Of a stretch of DNA of 64,000 nucleotides, positions 53,270 to 63,374 are shown in pieces. The notes beneath the pieces were generated by a model. It was not told where the DNA came from. It made no database searches and saw only the letters and a list, made by a program, of their open reading frames with translations. The stretch comes from Streptomyces sp. VRA16 Mangrove soil. GTDB lineage: Bacteria; Actinomycetota; Actinomycetes; Streptomycetales; Streptomycetaceae. Made by a program: the position numbers and the translations under genes. The stretch is taken from the NCBI RefSeq assembly GCF_017377775.1, contig NZ_JAFVLN010000004.1, forward strand, positions 124,001 through 188,000, given 5' to 3'. The number at the start of each line of letters is the position of its first letter. Positions within the stretch are counted from its first letter, which is position 1.

Positions 53270-54783
53270 CAACGCGCGTACGTCGCGCGGAGTTCTCGCT
53301 TGAGGATCTTCATGCTCGGGCCCAGGGGGAGCTGGTCCGTGAGTTCGATGCGGCGGGGGTACTTGTGCTTGCCGAGGTGGTTCTTGGACCACTCGGTGAT
53401 CTCGGCCGCGTCGAGAGCGGTGTCCGGCTTGGGGATGATCACGGCGCAGACCTCCTCGCCGTGGATGTCGTCCGGGAGGCCGATGACAGCGACCTGGCCG
53501 ATGCCGGGGTGGCGCATGAGGACCTCTTCGACCTCGCGCGGGTACACGTTGTAGCCGCCGCGGATGATGATGTCCTTCTTGCGGTCGACGATGCGCAGAT
53601 AGCCGTCCTCGTCCTTGGTGCCGAGGTCGCCGGTGCGGAACCAGCCGTCGACGAGGGCCTCGGCCGTGGCCTCGGGGCGGCCCAGGTAGCCGGTGAAGAC
53701 GCAGTGGCCGCGGACGACAACCTCGCCGAGTTCGCCCTCGGGGAGCAGTTCGACACGGTCCTCGATCTCGGGGCGCGCGATCTCCACGTCCACGCCCCAC
53801 AGGGGCTGGCCGATGGTGCCGGGGCGGGCGCCGAAGACCGGCTGGTTGGCGGCGGCGGCCGGGGACGTCTCGGAGAGGCCGTAGCCCTCGTAGATCGTGG
53901 CGCCGAAGGCCTTCTCGAAGCCTTCCAGGACGACGACGGGCAGCGAGGCACCGCCGGAGATGCAGATCGTCAGGTCCGGGAGCTTCGCGGCGTCCGGGGC
54001 GGCGGCGAGCAGGTTCACGTACATCGTCGGGACGCCGTGGAACGTGTTCACGTTCTCCGCGACCATCAGCTCGATCGCGCGGGACGCGTCGAAGCGCGGG
54101 AGGAGGACCAGCGTGGCGCCCGCGCGCCAGGTCGCGTTCATCGACACGGTCTGGCCGAACGCGTGGAAGAGCGGCAGCGCGCCGAGCGCGATGTCGTCCT
54201 GGTGGACGTCGTGTGCGTCGAAGGCGGAGACGGTGGCGTTCATGACGAGGTTGAAGTGGCTGAGCTCGGCGCCCTTGGGGACGCCGGTCGTGCCGCTCGT
54301 GTAGAAGATGACGGCCGGGTCGTCGGCCTCGCGGGTGACGTAGGACGCCAACGGCTCGGCGGCGGCGGTGAGTTGCTCCAGTTCGCCGCCCGCGCCGAGG
54401 AGGACCATGCGGACGCCGGTCGCCGCCGCGGCGGCCGCGCCGACCGCGGCCTGCGCGGGGTGGCACAGCAGCAGCGTCGCGCCGCTGTCCTTGAGGACGT
54501 GCTGGACCTCTTCGGCCGACAGGAGCAGGTGGACGGGGACGACGGCCGCGCCGGCCGCGAGCGCCGCGTAGTAGGCGCGCGGGAACTCGGCGGTGTTCGG
54601 CGCCATCAGGGCGACCCTGTCCCCCGGGCGGACGCCGAGGCCGGTGAGGGCCGCGGCCTGCTGGCGGGCCTGGAGCCACAACTCCTCGAAGGTGAGCCGG
54701 AGTTCACCCTCGACGAGACCGGTCTTGGTCGGCCGTCGGCGGGCGTTCTCGGCGAGGATCGCGGCGAGGGACAGGGTTGCCAT
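53269..54783 (-). CDS. Fatty-acyl-CoA synthetase (AMP-binding)
   Basis: 504 residues. ANL superfamily: FYTSGTTGVPKGAELSH (P-loop, about 163-179), GYGLSETSP, GWFRTGDLGTKDEDGYL and DRKKDIIIRGGYNVYPREVE; the C-terminal catalytic Lys is in MKILKREL. Activates a carboxylic acid as acyl-AMP and then CoA thioester. Third gene of the thiolase-SDR-ligase operon. Confidence 0.92.
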   Translation of the reverse strand: MATLSLAAILAENARRRPTKTGLVEGELRLTFEELWLQARQQAAALTGLGVRPGDRVALMAPNTAEFPRAYYAALAAGAAVVPVHLLLSAEEVQHVLKDSGATLLLCHPAQAAVGAAAAAATGVRMVLLGAGGELEQLTAAAEPLASYVTREADDPAVIFYTSGTTGVPKGAELSHFNLVMNATVSAFDAHDVHQDDIALGALPLFHAFGQTVSMNATWRAGATLVLLPRFDASRAIELMVAENVNTFHGVPTMYVNLLAAAPDAAKLPDLTICISGGASLPVVVLEGFEKAFGATIYEGYGLSETSPAAAANQPVFGARPGTIGQPLWGVDVEIARPEIEDRVELLPEGELGEVVVRGHCVFTGYLGRPEATAEALVDGWFRTGDLGTKDEDGYLRIVDRKKDIIIRGGYNVYPREVEEVLMRHPGIGQVAVIGLPDDIHGEEVCAVIIPKPDTALDAAEITEWSKNHLGKHKYPRRIELTDQLPLGPSMKILKRELRATYAR

Positions 54784-54866
54784 GGCGGGTGGTGCTCCGT
54801 TCCGTGCTGACTGCTGGTACTGCGGTGGACCAGGTCGAAGACCGTGAACCGGGTGGGTGAACGTCC

Positions 54867-55628
54867 TCAGCGGGCGCCTCCGTTGACGTACAGCGTCTGG
54901 CCGCTGACGTAGGAGGCGTCGTCGCTGGCGAGGAAGGCGACGACCGACGCGATGTCCTCGGGCCGGCCGACGCGGCCGAGCGGGGTGCGCTCGGCCGCCA
55001 GCTTCTGGTGCTCGTCGGCGGTGGAGCCGACGCGTTCGGCGGTGGCGGCGGTCATCGCGGTGGCGATGTAGCCGGGGGCGACCGCGTTGACGTTGATGTC
55101 GAAGCGGCCGAGCTCGATGGCGAGGGTCGCGGTGAAGCCCTGGATGCCGGCCTTGGCGGCGGCGTAGTTCGCCTGGCCGCGGTTGCCGAGCGCGGAGCGC
55201 GAGGAGAGCGAGACGATCTTGCCGTACCTCTGCCGCGACATGTACTTCTGCGCGGCCTGCGAACAGGTGTAGACGCTGTTCAGGTTGACGTTGATGACCG
55301 CGTCCCAGTCGGACCTGGGCATCTTGAAGAACATGCCGTCGCGGGTGATGCCCGCGTTGTTGACCAGGATGTGCAGTCCGCCGAGGTCGTCGTTGATCTG
55401 TGCGAACGTCGTCTCGACGGCGTCCTGGTCGGTGACGTCGCAGCCGTAGGCGCGGGCGGTGCCGCCCGTGGCCTCGATGGCGTCGACGGTGGCCTGCGCG
55501 CGCTCGGCGGTGAGGTCGACGACGGCGACGGCCGCGCCCTCGTCGGCGAGCCGCTGGGCGGTGGCGGCGCCGATGCCCTGGGCGGCTCCGGTGACGACGG
55601 CGACGCGGCCGGTGAATCTGCTGCTCAT
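54867..55628 (-). CDS. Short-chain dehydrogenase, 3-oxoacyl-ACP/CoA reductase-like
   Basis: 253 residues. TGAAQGIG cofactor loop (about 14-21), NNAG, and the Ser-Tyr-Lys site in SLSSRSALGNRGQANYAAAK. C-terminal SDDASYVSGQTLYVNGG is the FabG-type ending. In this operon it likely reduces or oxidises a 3-oxo/3-hydroxyacyl-CoA. Confidence 0.9.
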   Translation of the reverse strand: MSSRFTGRVAVVTGAAQGIGAATAQRLADEGAAVAVVDLTAERAQATVDAIEATGGTARAYGCDVTDQDAVETTFAQINDDLGGLHILVNNAGITRDGMFFKMPRSDWDAVINVNLNSVYTCSQAAQKYMSRQRYGKIVSLSSRSALGNRGQANYAAAKAGIQGFTATLAIELGRFDINVNAVAPGYIATAMTAATAERVGSTADEHQKLAAERTPLGRVGRPEDIASVVAFLASDDASYVSGQTLYVNGGAR

Positions 55629-55660
55629 GGTGGACTCGATCTCCGGTTTCCGTACGGGGT

Positions 55661-56848
<1,188 letters not shown>

Positions 56849-56883
56849 GGTCAACTCCAGTGAACAGCCGGAACACGATTAAT

Positions 56884-56894
56884 TAGCACTGCTA
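56884..56894. promoter_or_regulatory. Palindrome TAGCA-C-TGCTA upstream of the thiolase operon
   Basis: Perfect 5-bp arms with one central base inside an AT-rich stretch (56878-56905), 36 bases before the thiolase start. It probably binds a TetR- or GntR-type repressor of fatty-acid genes; the regulator is not in the window. Confidence 0.55.
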
Positions 56895-56941
56895 GTTTTG
56901 GACTATAGACCTGTGCCGCGGCAGCTGGGAAGAGCCCCTCG

Positions 56942-56971
56942 GTGATCAAAAGGGGGCATGACGTGATCAAA
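56942..56971. promoter_or_regulatory. Two GTGATCAAA direct repeats 21 bp apart
   Basis: GTGATCAAA occurs at 56942-56950 and 56963-56971, each containing TGATCA, exactly two DNA turns apart, in the thiolase upstream region. Looks like a tandem protein-binding site. Confidence 0.4.
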
Positions 56972-57149
56972 GCGGTGAGTGGGGTTCCACATCTCAGGGC
57001 TGGCCCTGATGTCCCGCGCTTCCGGCCCGCCTACTGTGGAGGTCCGGCACCGCTCCGCGGACGACGCACGGGGGACCACGGGGGAACGGGGGAACGGGCG
57101 TCGTCTCCGGAGCGGACAGCCGGAACCTCTTGATCCGCGCGGGCGAGAC

Positions 57150-57794
57150 TCAGCCGCGCAGATACGTGAGCACGGCCATGACGCGACGGTGTTCGAGCAG
57201 GTCGGGTTCGAGGCGCAGCTTGGTGAAGATGTTCCTGACGTGCGTCTCGACCGTCTTGCCGCCGATGACCAGCTTCTGTGCGATGGCCTCGTTCGAGCGG
57301 CCCTCGGCCATCAGCGCCAGCACATCGCGTTCGCGTCCGGTGAGTTCGTCGAGCGGTCCCGGCAGCCGCGGCGCGTCGATGAGCCGGGCCACCACCAGCG
57401 GGTCGAGGACCGTCTCCCCCGCCGCGACCCGCTTGAGGGCGCCGCTCAGCTCGTCGGCGTCGGCGACCCGTTCCTTGAGCAGATAGCCGAAGCCCTCGGG
57501 GTGCTCGACCAGGGCCTGCACGGTCGAGGTCGTCTCCACGTACTGGGACAGCAGCAGCACGCCCGTGCCGGGGTGGGCGCGGCGGATCCCGGCCGCGGCG
57601 AGCAGGCCCTCGTCGGTGTGCGTGGGCGGCATCCGGATGTCGAGGAGCACGGCGTCGGGCCTGTGCTCGGCGACGAGCGCGAGCAGCGGCACGGTGTCGC
57701 CGCACTCGGCGGCCACGTCGATGCCCTCGTCGGTGAGGAGCCGTACGATCCCCTGCCGCAGGAGTGCCGAGTCCTCGGCCACGATCACACGCAC
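57150..57794 (-). CDS. LuxR/NarL-family response regulator
   Basis: 214 residues. Receiver domain with acidic pair ED at residues 7-8, phospho-Asp in VLLDIRMP (about 50-57), then a helix-turn-helix LTGRERDVLALMAEGRSNEAIAQ and GKTVETHVRNIFTKL. Partner of the adjacent histidine kinase, with which it overlaps by 10 bases. Confidence 0.93.
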   Translation of the reverse strand: MRVIVAEDSALLRQGIVRLLTDEGIDVAAECGDTVPLLALVAEHRPDAVLLDIRMPPTHTDEGLLAAAGIRRAHPGTGVLLLSQYVETTSTVQALVEHPEGFGYLLKERVADADELSGALKRVAAGETVLDPLVVARLIDAPRLPGPLDELTGRERDVLALMAEGRSNEAIAQKLVIGGKTVETHVRNIFTKLRLEPDLLEHRRVMAVLTYLRG

Positions 57795-59539
57795 GGGAGC
57801 TCCGCCCTGATCCTGGTCCCGCCGCCCGCGGGACTGACGATGTGCAGTACGCCGTCGACGGCGGCGAGCCGGTCGGCGAGGCCGCGCAGGCCGGTGCCGC
57901 GCGCGGTGTCGACGCCGCCGACGCCGTCGTCGACGGTCTCGACGACGAGGCGGCCGCCCTCGTGCCGGGCCGAGACGCTGACGGCGCGGGCCTTGGCGTG
58001 CTTGGCCGCGTTGGTGAGGGCCTCGCAGACGGTGAAGTAGGCGGTGGACTCGACGAGCGGGTCGTAGCGGCGCGGTTCGGCGGCGACGACGACCGGCATG
58101 GCGGCCTCCTTCGCGAGGGCGGCCAGGGCCGGCGCGAGCCCTTCGCGGGTGAGGACGGCCGGGTGGATGCCCTGGGCGATGCCGCGCAGTTCCTCGATGG
58201 CCAGGCGCAGGCTCGACTCGGCCTCGTCGGCGGCCTCGCGCAGCGTCTCATCGGGGTGGTCGGCGAGGCCGCGCTGCACGCGCCGTACCGACATCAGGGC
58301 GAAGACGAGGCGGGCCTGCGCCCCGTCGTGCAGGTCACGCTCCAGGCGGCCGCGTTCGGCGTCGGCGGCCTGGACGATGCGGGTGGCGACGTCCTTGGCG
58401 CGGGTGCGCAGCCAGACGTTCTCCAGGGCGAGGCGGAGCGCTGCGGCGACGGATTCGAGGAGTTCCGGGTCGTCGGAGAGGGCCGGGTCGTGGTGGAGCA
58501 GGGCGAGCGGCCGGCCGTCGGAGGCGCGCACCGGGGTGCGTCCGGGTCCGTCGACCGCGACCTCGCGGCCCGACCCGTCGACGTAGGCCGCCTTCTCCTC
58601 GCGCCACAGACCGAGCCGGAGCGTCGCGTCGCCGAGGACCCGGACGAGGGCCTCGCGCACCCGGCCCGGGTCGGGGTCGGTGCCGACGTCGATGACCAGG
58701 CCGCTGACCTCCGCGCGCTGCAGGTGCATGCGGAGCAGTCCGCCGAGAAAGGCGAAGGGGACGGCGACCTGGGCGAGGTCCGACATCAGATAGACGGCCT
58801 GCTCGGCGAGCGAGCCGGCCTCGCCGAACCACGGCACGACGTAGAACAGCATGTCCCACATCAGGAAGGCGACGGCGACGCCGATGCCGAACCAGGCGGG
58901 GAGCAGCGCGCGGCGCCGGGCGGCGGAGGCGTGCCGCCAGCGCTGCACGATCGCGTACGCGGCGAAGGCGGAGAGCACCCATCCCGCCGCGTGGTAGACG
59001 ACGTCGAAGGTCTCGAAGTAACGGTGCCAGCCGGGGACGGAGAAGAGGTTCGGCCCGCAGTCGCGGCAGTCCAGATAGGTAGCGCCGGTGTCGGACGCGG
59101 GGTCGAACATCAGGGTGCGTACGAGTCCGCCGACGGCGACGAGCCCGTATCCGCACTGCACGAGCCGCCGGGTGAGAACGGTGGTGAGGCGTCCTTCGGG
59201 GAACGAGAGCACGAGGTGCAGCAGCACCGCCATGTTCAGCGCTTCCCACCAGGCGCCGAAGGTGAACAGGGCCGGCACGGACGTGCCCTGCAGGTTGCCG
59301 AAGAACCAGGTGATGCCCTCGGCCGTCATCAGCCGGCCGGTGTTGTTGGCGGGCCTGCGCCGCCAGGCCATGATGCCCGCGACGACGTAACCGCCGCCGA
59401 CGGCGAGATCGCGGACCAGGTCGGACGCGGACGCACCGGTGCGGGCGTACGCCCATGACCCCGCTGCCGCCGATACGACGGCGAGGGCCGCGGCCCCGGT
59501 CAGGCGCAGCCGTAGCGTGCGCTCACCCTGACTGTCCAC
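57785..59539 (-). CDS. Sensor histidine kinase (NarL-type)
   Basis: 584 residues from GTG 59539 (start uncertain; GTG 59617 and GTG 59548 are other options, none with a clear ribosome site). Several membrane helices in residues about 10-240; a cytosolic part with HisKA_3: the phospho-His in ERDLHDGAQARLVF, then ATPase boxes ALTNAAKHAKA (N box) and DDGVGGVDTARGTGLRGLADR (G boxes). Signals to the overlapping response regulator. Stimulus unknown. Confidence 0.9.
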   Translation of the reverse strand: MDSQGERTLRLRLTGAAALAVVSAAAGSWAYARTGASASDLVRDLAVGGGYVVAGIMAWRRRPANNTGRLMTAEGITWFFGNLQGTSVPALFTFGAWWEALNMAVLLHLVLSFPEGRLTTVLTRRLVQCGYGLVAVGGLVRTLMFDPASDTGATYLDCRDCGPNLFSVPGWHRYFETFDVVYHAAGWVLSAFAAYAIVQRWRHASAARRRALLPAWFGIGVAVAFLMWDMLFYVVPWFGEAGSLAEQAVYLMSDLAQVAVPFAFLGGLLRMHLQRAEVSGLVIDVGTDPDPGRVREALVRVLGDATLRLGLWREEKAAYVDGSGREVAVDGPGRTPVRASDGRPLALLHHDPALSDDPELLESVAAALRLALENVWLRTRAKDVATRIVQAADAERGRLERDLHDGAQARLVFALMSVRRVQRGLADHPDETLREAADEAESSLRLAIEELRGIAQGIHPAVLTREGLAPALAALAKEAAMPVVVAAEPRRYDPLVESTAYFTVCEALTNAAKHAKARAVSVSARHEGGRLVVETVDDGVGGVDTARGTGLRGLADRLAAVDGVLHIVSPAGGGTRIRAELPCV

Positions 59540-59987
59540 GCGCCACACCGTAAGCCATGCGAGGGTACGGAGCGTAAACCGGTCGCCCACGCTTTGCGTT
59601 CTGGTACGTGCGCGCACGGGTGGGTCGGGGGTCGCCTGGGGGGTCTTCGGGTACGTGGTGAGGATCGTGCGGACGGCGGCGGGGTGCGCGCTCGCGTACT
59701 TCAGGGATGCGACCGCGCGATCGTCGGGGACGTGGGGAGTTGTCGCTGACGCACGCTCGCGGGGGGCCGTACGTCGCGTCCGCCGACCGCCTCACGTTCC
59801 GCCACCGGTTCGGCCTCCGTCTCACGCGGCCCGTACCGGTCGGGACGACGGCTGGGGGTGAGGCCGGGACCGATCTCCAGGGCCGCGGGTGAGGGGCACG
59901 ATCGGGCCCGGCCGTCGGCCGAGGCAGGGCCCTAAGTCGGGGAGGGTGGCGACGGCTCGCAGGATCTCCGGTGGGGGGCCGGGCCGG
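59540..59987. other. Intergenic region, no gene seen
   Basis: 448 bases upstream of the histidine kinase and downstream of the phosphatase-fold gene. No convincing coding frame, tRNA or hairpin that I can support; it should contain the kinase promoter. Confidence 0.5.
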
Positions 59988-60614
59988 TCACGCCAGGTGG
60001 CGCATGTCGCCGAGGCGCACCACCTGCCGGTTGTGGAAGAAGTCGTCCTCGTGGAGGACGGTGATACTGCCGGACGGCGCCCGGAAGCTCACCGGGCCCA
60101 GGGCGCCGTACGGCATGCCGATCCAGGCCGCCACGACGAAGGTGAGGGCGAACCCGTGGGTGACGATCACCTGGTGGACGGCCGGGCGGGCGAGGATGTC
60201 GTCCATGGCGGAGTAGATCCGCGCGGCGAGCTGCCCGCGGGTCTCGGCGCCGGGGACGCCCTCGTGGTGGTTCATCCGGTCGCCGTCGGCGGGCGGCGGG
60301 ACGAAGCGCCGGTCGAGCCACTCCTGCGGGCGGCCCTCCGCCTCGCCGTACGACTTCTCACGCAGCCGGGGATCCGACTCGGGCCACACGCCCAGCCGTT
60401 CGGCGATCGCGTCGGCCGTCTGCGCGGCGCGCTTCAGGTCCGACGTGATCACCTCCGCGCGCGCGTCCGCCGGGACCTCGGCGCGCAGCGCGTCGGCTGC
60501 GGCCGACGCGGCCCGCAGCCCGGCCGCCGTGAGCACCGAGTCGTACCAGCCGCCGACCACGCCCTCGACGTGGTGCGTGGCCTCGGGGTGGGTGACGACG
60601 TGGACGGTGCGCAC
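59988..60614 (-). CDS. Histidine phosphatase (phosphoglycerate mutase-like) family protein
   Basis: 208 residues from GTG 60614 (GGGAGG 10 bases upstream). Fold marks: the N-terminal His in VVTHPEATHH (family RHGE reads THPE, so the first Arg is Thr), Arg/Thr helix SDLKRAAQTADAIAE, and the second His in VIVTHGFALTF. The loss of the first-motif Arg suggests weak or altered phosphatase activity. Substrate unknown. Confidence 0.87.
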   Translation of the reverse strand: MRTVHVVTHPEATHHVEGVVGGWYDSVLTAAGLRAASAAADALRAEVPADARAEVITSDLKRAAQTADAIAERLGVWPESDPRLREKSYGEAEGRPQEWLDRRFVPPPADGDRMNHHEGVPGAETRGQLAARIYSAMDDILARPAVHQVIVTHGFALTFVVAAWIGMPYGALGPVSFRAPSGSITVLHEDDFFHNRQVVRLGDMRHLA

Positions 60615-60654
60615 GATGGACGGGCCTCCCTGCCGGCGGGGTGAGGGGGTGACC

Positions 60655-63252
60655 CTACCGGGAGAACACCCCACCGAGCCGCGCCCCGGCCGCCGTGCCG
60701 AGCAGTGTGCGGCCGTTGTACGTCGTCGAACTCAGGCCGAGACCCGTGCTGTTGGCCGGGACGTACAGGAACGTGCCGTCGCCCGCGTCCTCGCCCGCCG
60801 CGCCGAGGACCAGGTCGGTGCGGCCGTAGCCGGACAGGTCGGTGAGGGCGACGGCGGAGCCGAGGGTGTCGTTCGTCTCCGTGGCGCCGGGGACACCGGC
60901 GGTGTCCTCGGAGATCGCCACCGCACCCGAACCCGTCAGACCGGTCGAACCGCCCTTGAGGAGCAAGGTCGTTCCGGCGTTGGAGCGGTTGGTGCCGTCG
61001 CGGGTGATGTCCTCGTTCGGGGCTCCGGCGAGGACGTCGGCGTACCCGTCGGAGTCGACGTCGCCGACCGCCACCGAGGCGCCCATCGCGTCGCCGGACT
61101 CGGCGGCGCCCGGCACCCCGGAGGTCGCCTGGCTGATCGCCTTCGCGCCGGTCGCGGTCAGGCCGGTGCCGGCCGCCCCGTACACGGCGGTGACCTGGCC
61201 GCCCGCGGCCGCGCCGGACTCGGCGGTGTAGGGCTGCCCGATCGCGAGGTCGTCGGCGCCGTCGCCGTCGAGGTCACCGGCGGCGACGGAACGCCCACCC
61301 TTCACCGACAGCACGCCGACCTTGGTGAGGCCGCTCGCACCGCCCTTGAACCAGACGGCCCGCCCGGTGCCGCCGCTGTCGCGGTAGCTGAGGGCGACGT
61401 CCGCGTACCCGTCGGCGTCGAAGTCGCCGGTGGTGGCGTCCTCGTAGGCGAGGGTGCCGGAGGTGGTGAGCGTGCCGTACCGGGTGGAACCGCCGGTGAG
61501 CCGGACGTTCCAGGAGCCGCCGTTGCCGGTGCCCGCGGCGAAGACGTCCGCCTTGCCGTCGGCGTCGAAGTCGCCGACGGCGAGCGCGGAGCCGAGCCGG
61601 GCCCCGGACGCCGTGACGCCCGAAGTGGTGTACGTGGAGCCGGAGTCGAGGCCGGGACCGTCGAGGACGGTGACGGCGCCGCGGTCGGCGTGACCGGTCG
61701 TGTCGTCCTCGCCGGGCTGGCCGACGACGACGTCCGCGTATCCGTCGCCGTTGACGTCACCGGTCGCGGTGGCCGCGCCGAACTCGTCACCCGGCTCCCC
61801 CGCGCCCGGAACACCCGAACTCGACTGCGAGAGCAGGTTCTTGGCGCCCGTCACGGGGCCGTTCGTCCCGCCGGGCACGACGGCGATCTGGCCGCCGCTC
61901 GTTCCCTTGGGCATGCCGGTGACGAGGTCGTCGACGCCGTCCCGGTTGGTGTCGGCCCCGGGCCTGGCCGCGGACGCCGTGGGGCCGCCGGCCAGGGCGC
62001 GCACGTCGGCGAGGCGGTCGTGCAGGTTCGCGCCGGGGCAGGCGGTGGCCATCAGGTCCTGGTGGCTGGTGACGCGCGGCACCGTCGCCTGCTGGCCCGC
62101 GGTGTAGCGCCCGTTGTCGAACTCGGCGGTGAGCGTGGCCGTCTCCGTCGGCTTCTCGCCGTACAGACCGAGCTTCCAGCCCGCGATCCGGGAGATGGCG
62201 GCGAGCGCGGCCTTCGTCGGCTTGGCCGTCTCCATGTTGCCGAGCAGTGAGACGCCGACGGTGTCGGGGTTGAAGCCGAGCGTGTGGCGCGCCTTGACCG
62301 GCAGGCCGGCGCCGCCCTTGCTGCCCTCGAAGATCTGCCCGCACTTGTCGACGACGAAGTTGTAGCCGATGTCGCCCCAGCCCTGCGTCTTGACGTGGTA
62401 CGCCTGGATGGAGCGGACCAGCGCGGCGGACTGCGCGCAGCTGTAGGAGTTGCTGCCCGCCTCGTGGTGCACGACGACGGCCTTGACGCTGGGGCTGTAC
62501 ACGGTCGGGCACTGCACGATCGACTCGTCGGCGCCCCACTGCGCACGGGAGATGATCGCTGGCTTGGGCACCGGGCCCGACGCGGGGGTGCTGGGCGGGG
62601 TGCTCAGGCCGTCGAGACAGCGCGGCCCGGTCACGGAGGTCGGGGACGGGGAGGGCGACGTGCTGTCTGCCGCGTACGCCACCGGTCCGATGCCGCCGTG
62701 CGGCTGCCGCACGCCGGGGTCGACCAGGTCGAGGCGGAGCGAGGCGGGCAGCTTGCGCTTGCCGTCGACGCGCGCCTCGACGGCGTCGGACGGGCCGACC
62801 CACAGCGGCTCGGTGGCGCCGCGCAGCCCGGTGCCCGAGCCGTCGCGGCCCAGGTCCGGTGGGGTGTCCGGGAGTTCGAGGGTGCGCCAGTCGCTCCACC
62901 GTCCGTCGGCGGCGCCGCGGGTGCGGACCTCGACGGTGCCGGTCAGGCGCTGCGCCGCGGCGGGCCAGCTGACGCCGACCATCGAGAACGGGCCGGTGTC
63001 GGTGCGCCCGCGGGACCGCTGTGCGCCGGACGCGCCGTCGATGGCGAGGGTGTGCACGGCGGCGGCCCTGGCCTGCCCCGCCGCTCCCCCGGGTTCGTGG
63101 TCGGTGACGCCGATCGCCAGGGCCGCGAGGACCCCGGAACCGATGACCGCGGTGGCGAGCGACGGCACCGCGATCGTCCGCCATCGTCGGGGCCGCAGCC
63201 GCCGTCTGCCCGTTCCACCGCTCCGCTGGGTCGCCCCCCGGCTCGCGCTCAT
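60655..63252 (-). CDS. Secreted N-acetylmuramoyl-L-alanine amidase (PGRP) with seven FG-GAP repeats
   Basis: 865 residues from ATG 63252 (AGGA about 9 bases upstream). An internal hydrophobic helix at about residues 27-50 (SLATAVIGSGVLAALAIG) is a signal anchor. PGRP/amidase domain: AVVVHHEAGSN (zinc His), IGYNFVVDKCGQIFEG, TSHQDLMATACPG (zinc His and Cys region). The C-terminal ~400 residues carry seven D-x-D/N-x-D-G FG-GAP units (for example DVNGDGYADVVVG, DFDADGKADVFAAG, DLDGDGADDLAIG), a beta-propeller with calcium sites. It cleaves peptide stems from peptidoglycan; the propeller likely serves binding or anchoring. Confidence 0.93.
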   Translation of the reverse strand: MSASRGATQRSGGTGRRRLRPRRWRTIAVPSLATAVIGSGVLAALAIGVTDHEPGGAAGQARAAAVHTLAIDGASGAQRSRGRTDTGPFSMVGVSWPAAAQRLTGTVEVRTRGAADGRWSDWRTLELPDTPPDLGRDGSGTGLRGATEPLWVGPSDAVEARVDGKRKLPASLRLDLVDPGVRQPHGGIGPVAYAADSTSPSPSPTSVTGPRCLDGLSTPPSTPASGPVPKPAIISRAQWGADESIVQCPTVYSPSVKAVVVHHEAGSNSYSCAQSAALVRSIQAYHVKTQGWGDIGYNFVVDKCGQIFEGSKGGAGLPVKARHTLGFNPDTVGVSLLGNMETAKPTKAALAAISRIAGWKLGLYGEKPTETATLTAEFDNGRYTAGQQATVPRVTSHQDLMATACPGANLHDRLADVRALAGGPTASAARPGADTNRDGVDDLVTGMPKGTSGGQIAVVPGGTNGPVTGAKNLLSQSSSGVPGAGEPGDEFGAATATGDVNGDGYADVVVGQPGEDDTTGHADRGAVTVLDGPGLDSGSTYTTSGVTASGARLGSALAVGDFDADGKADVFAAGTGNGGSWNVRLTGGSTRYGTLTTSGTLAYEDATTGDFDADGYADVALSYRDSGGTGRAVWFKGGASGLTKVGVLSVKGGRSVAAGDLDGDGADDLAIGQPYTAESGAAAGGQVTAVYGAAGTGLTATGAKAISQATSGVPGAAESGDAMGASVAVGDVDSDGYADVLAGAPNEDITRDGTNRSNAGTTLLLKGGSTGLTGSGAVAISEDTAGVPGATETNDTLGSAVALTDLSGYGRTDLVLGAAGEDAGDGTFLYVPANSTGLGLSSTTYNGRTLLGTAAGARLGGVFSR

Positions 63253-63314
63253 ACCCGTACGTCCTGTTCGTGTGCGTGACTCGTGCCGAGGTGATCTCGA
63301 CAATGGGCCAGCGC

Positions 63315-63351
63315 ACCAGGGGCCTCATGTGTCACACATGAGGCCCCTGGT
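63315..63351 (-). terminator. Perfect 17-bp stem terminator after the GAPDH gene
   Basis: 63315-63331 and 63335-63351 pair exactly with a 3-base loop, 24 bases past the GAPDH stop codon on the minus strand. Confidence 0.8.
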
Positions 63352-63374
63352 CACGGGCGGAAAGCGTTCCCCTG

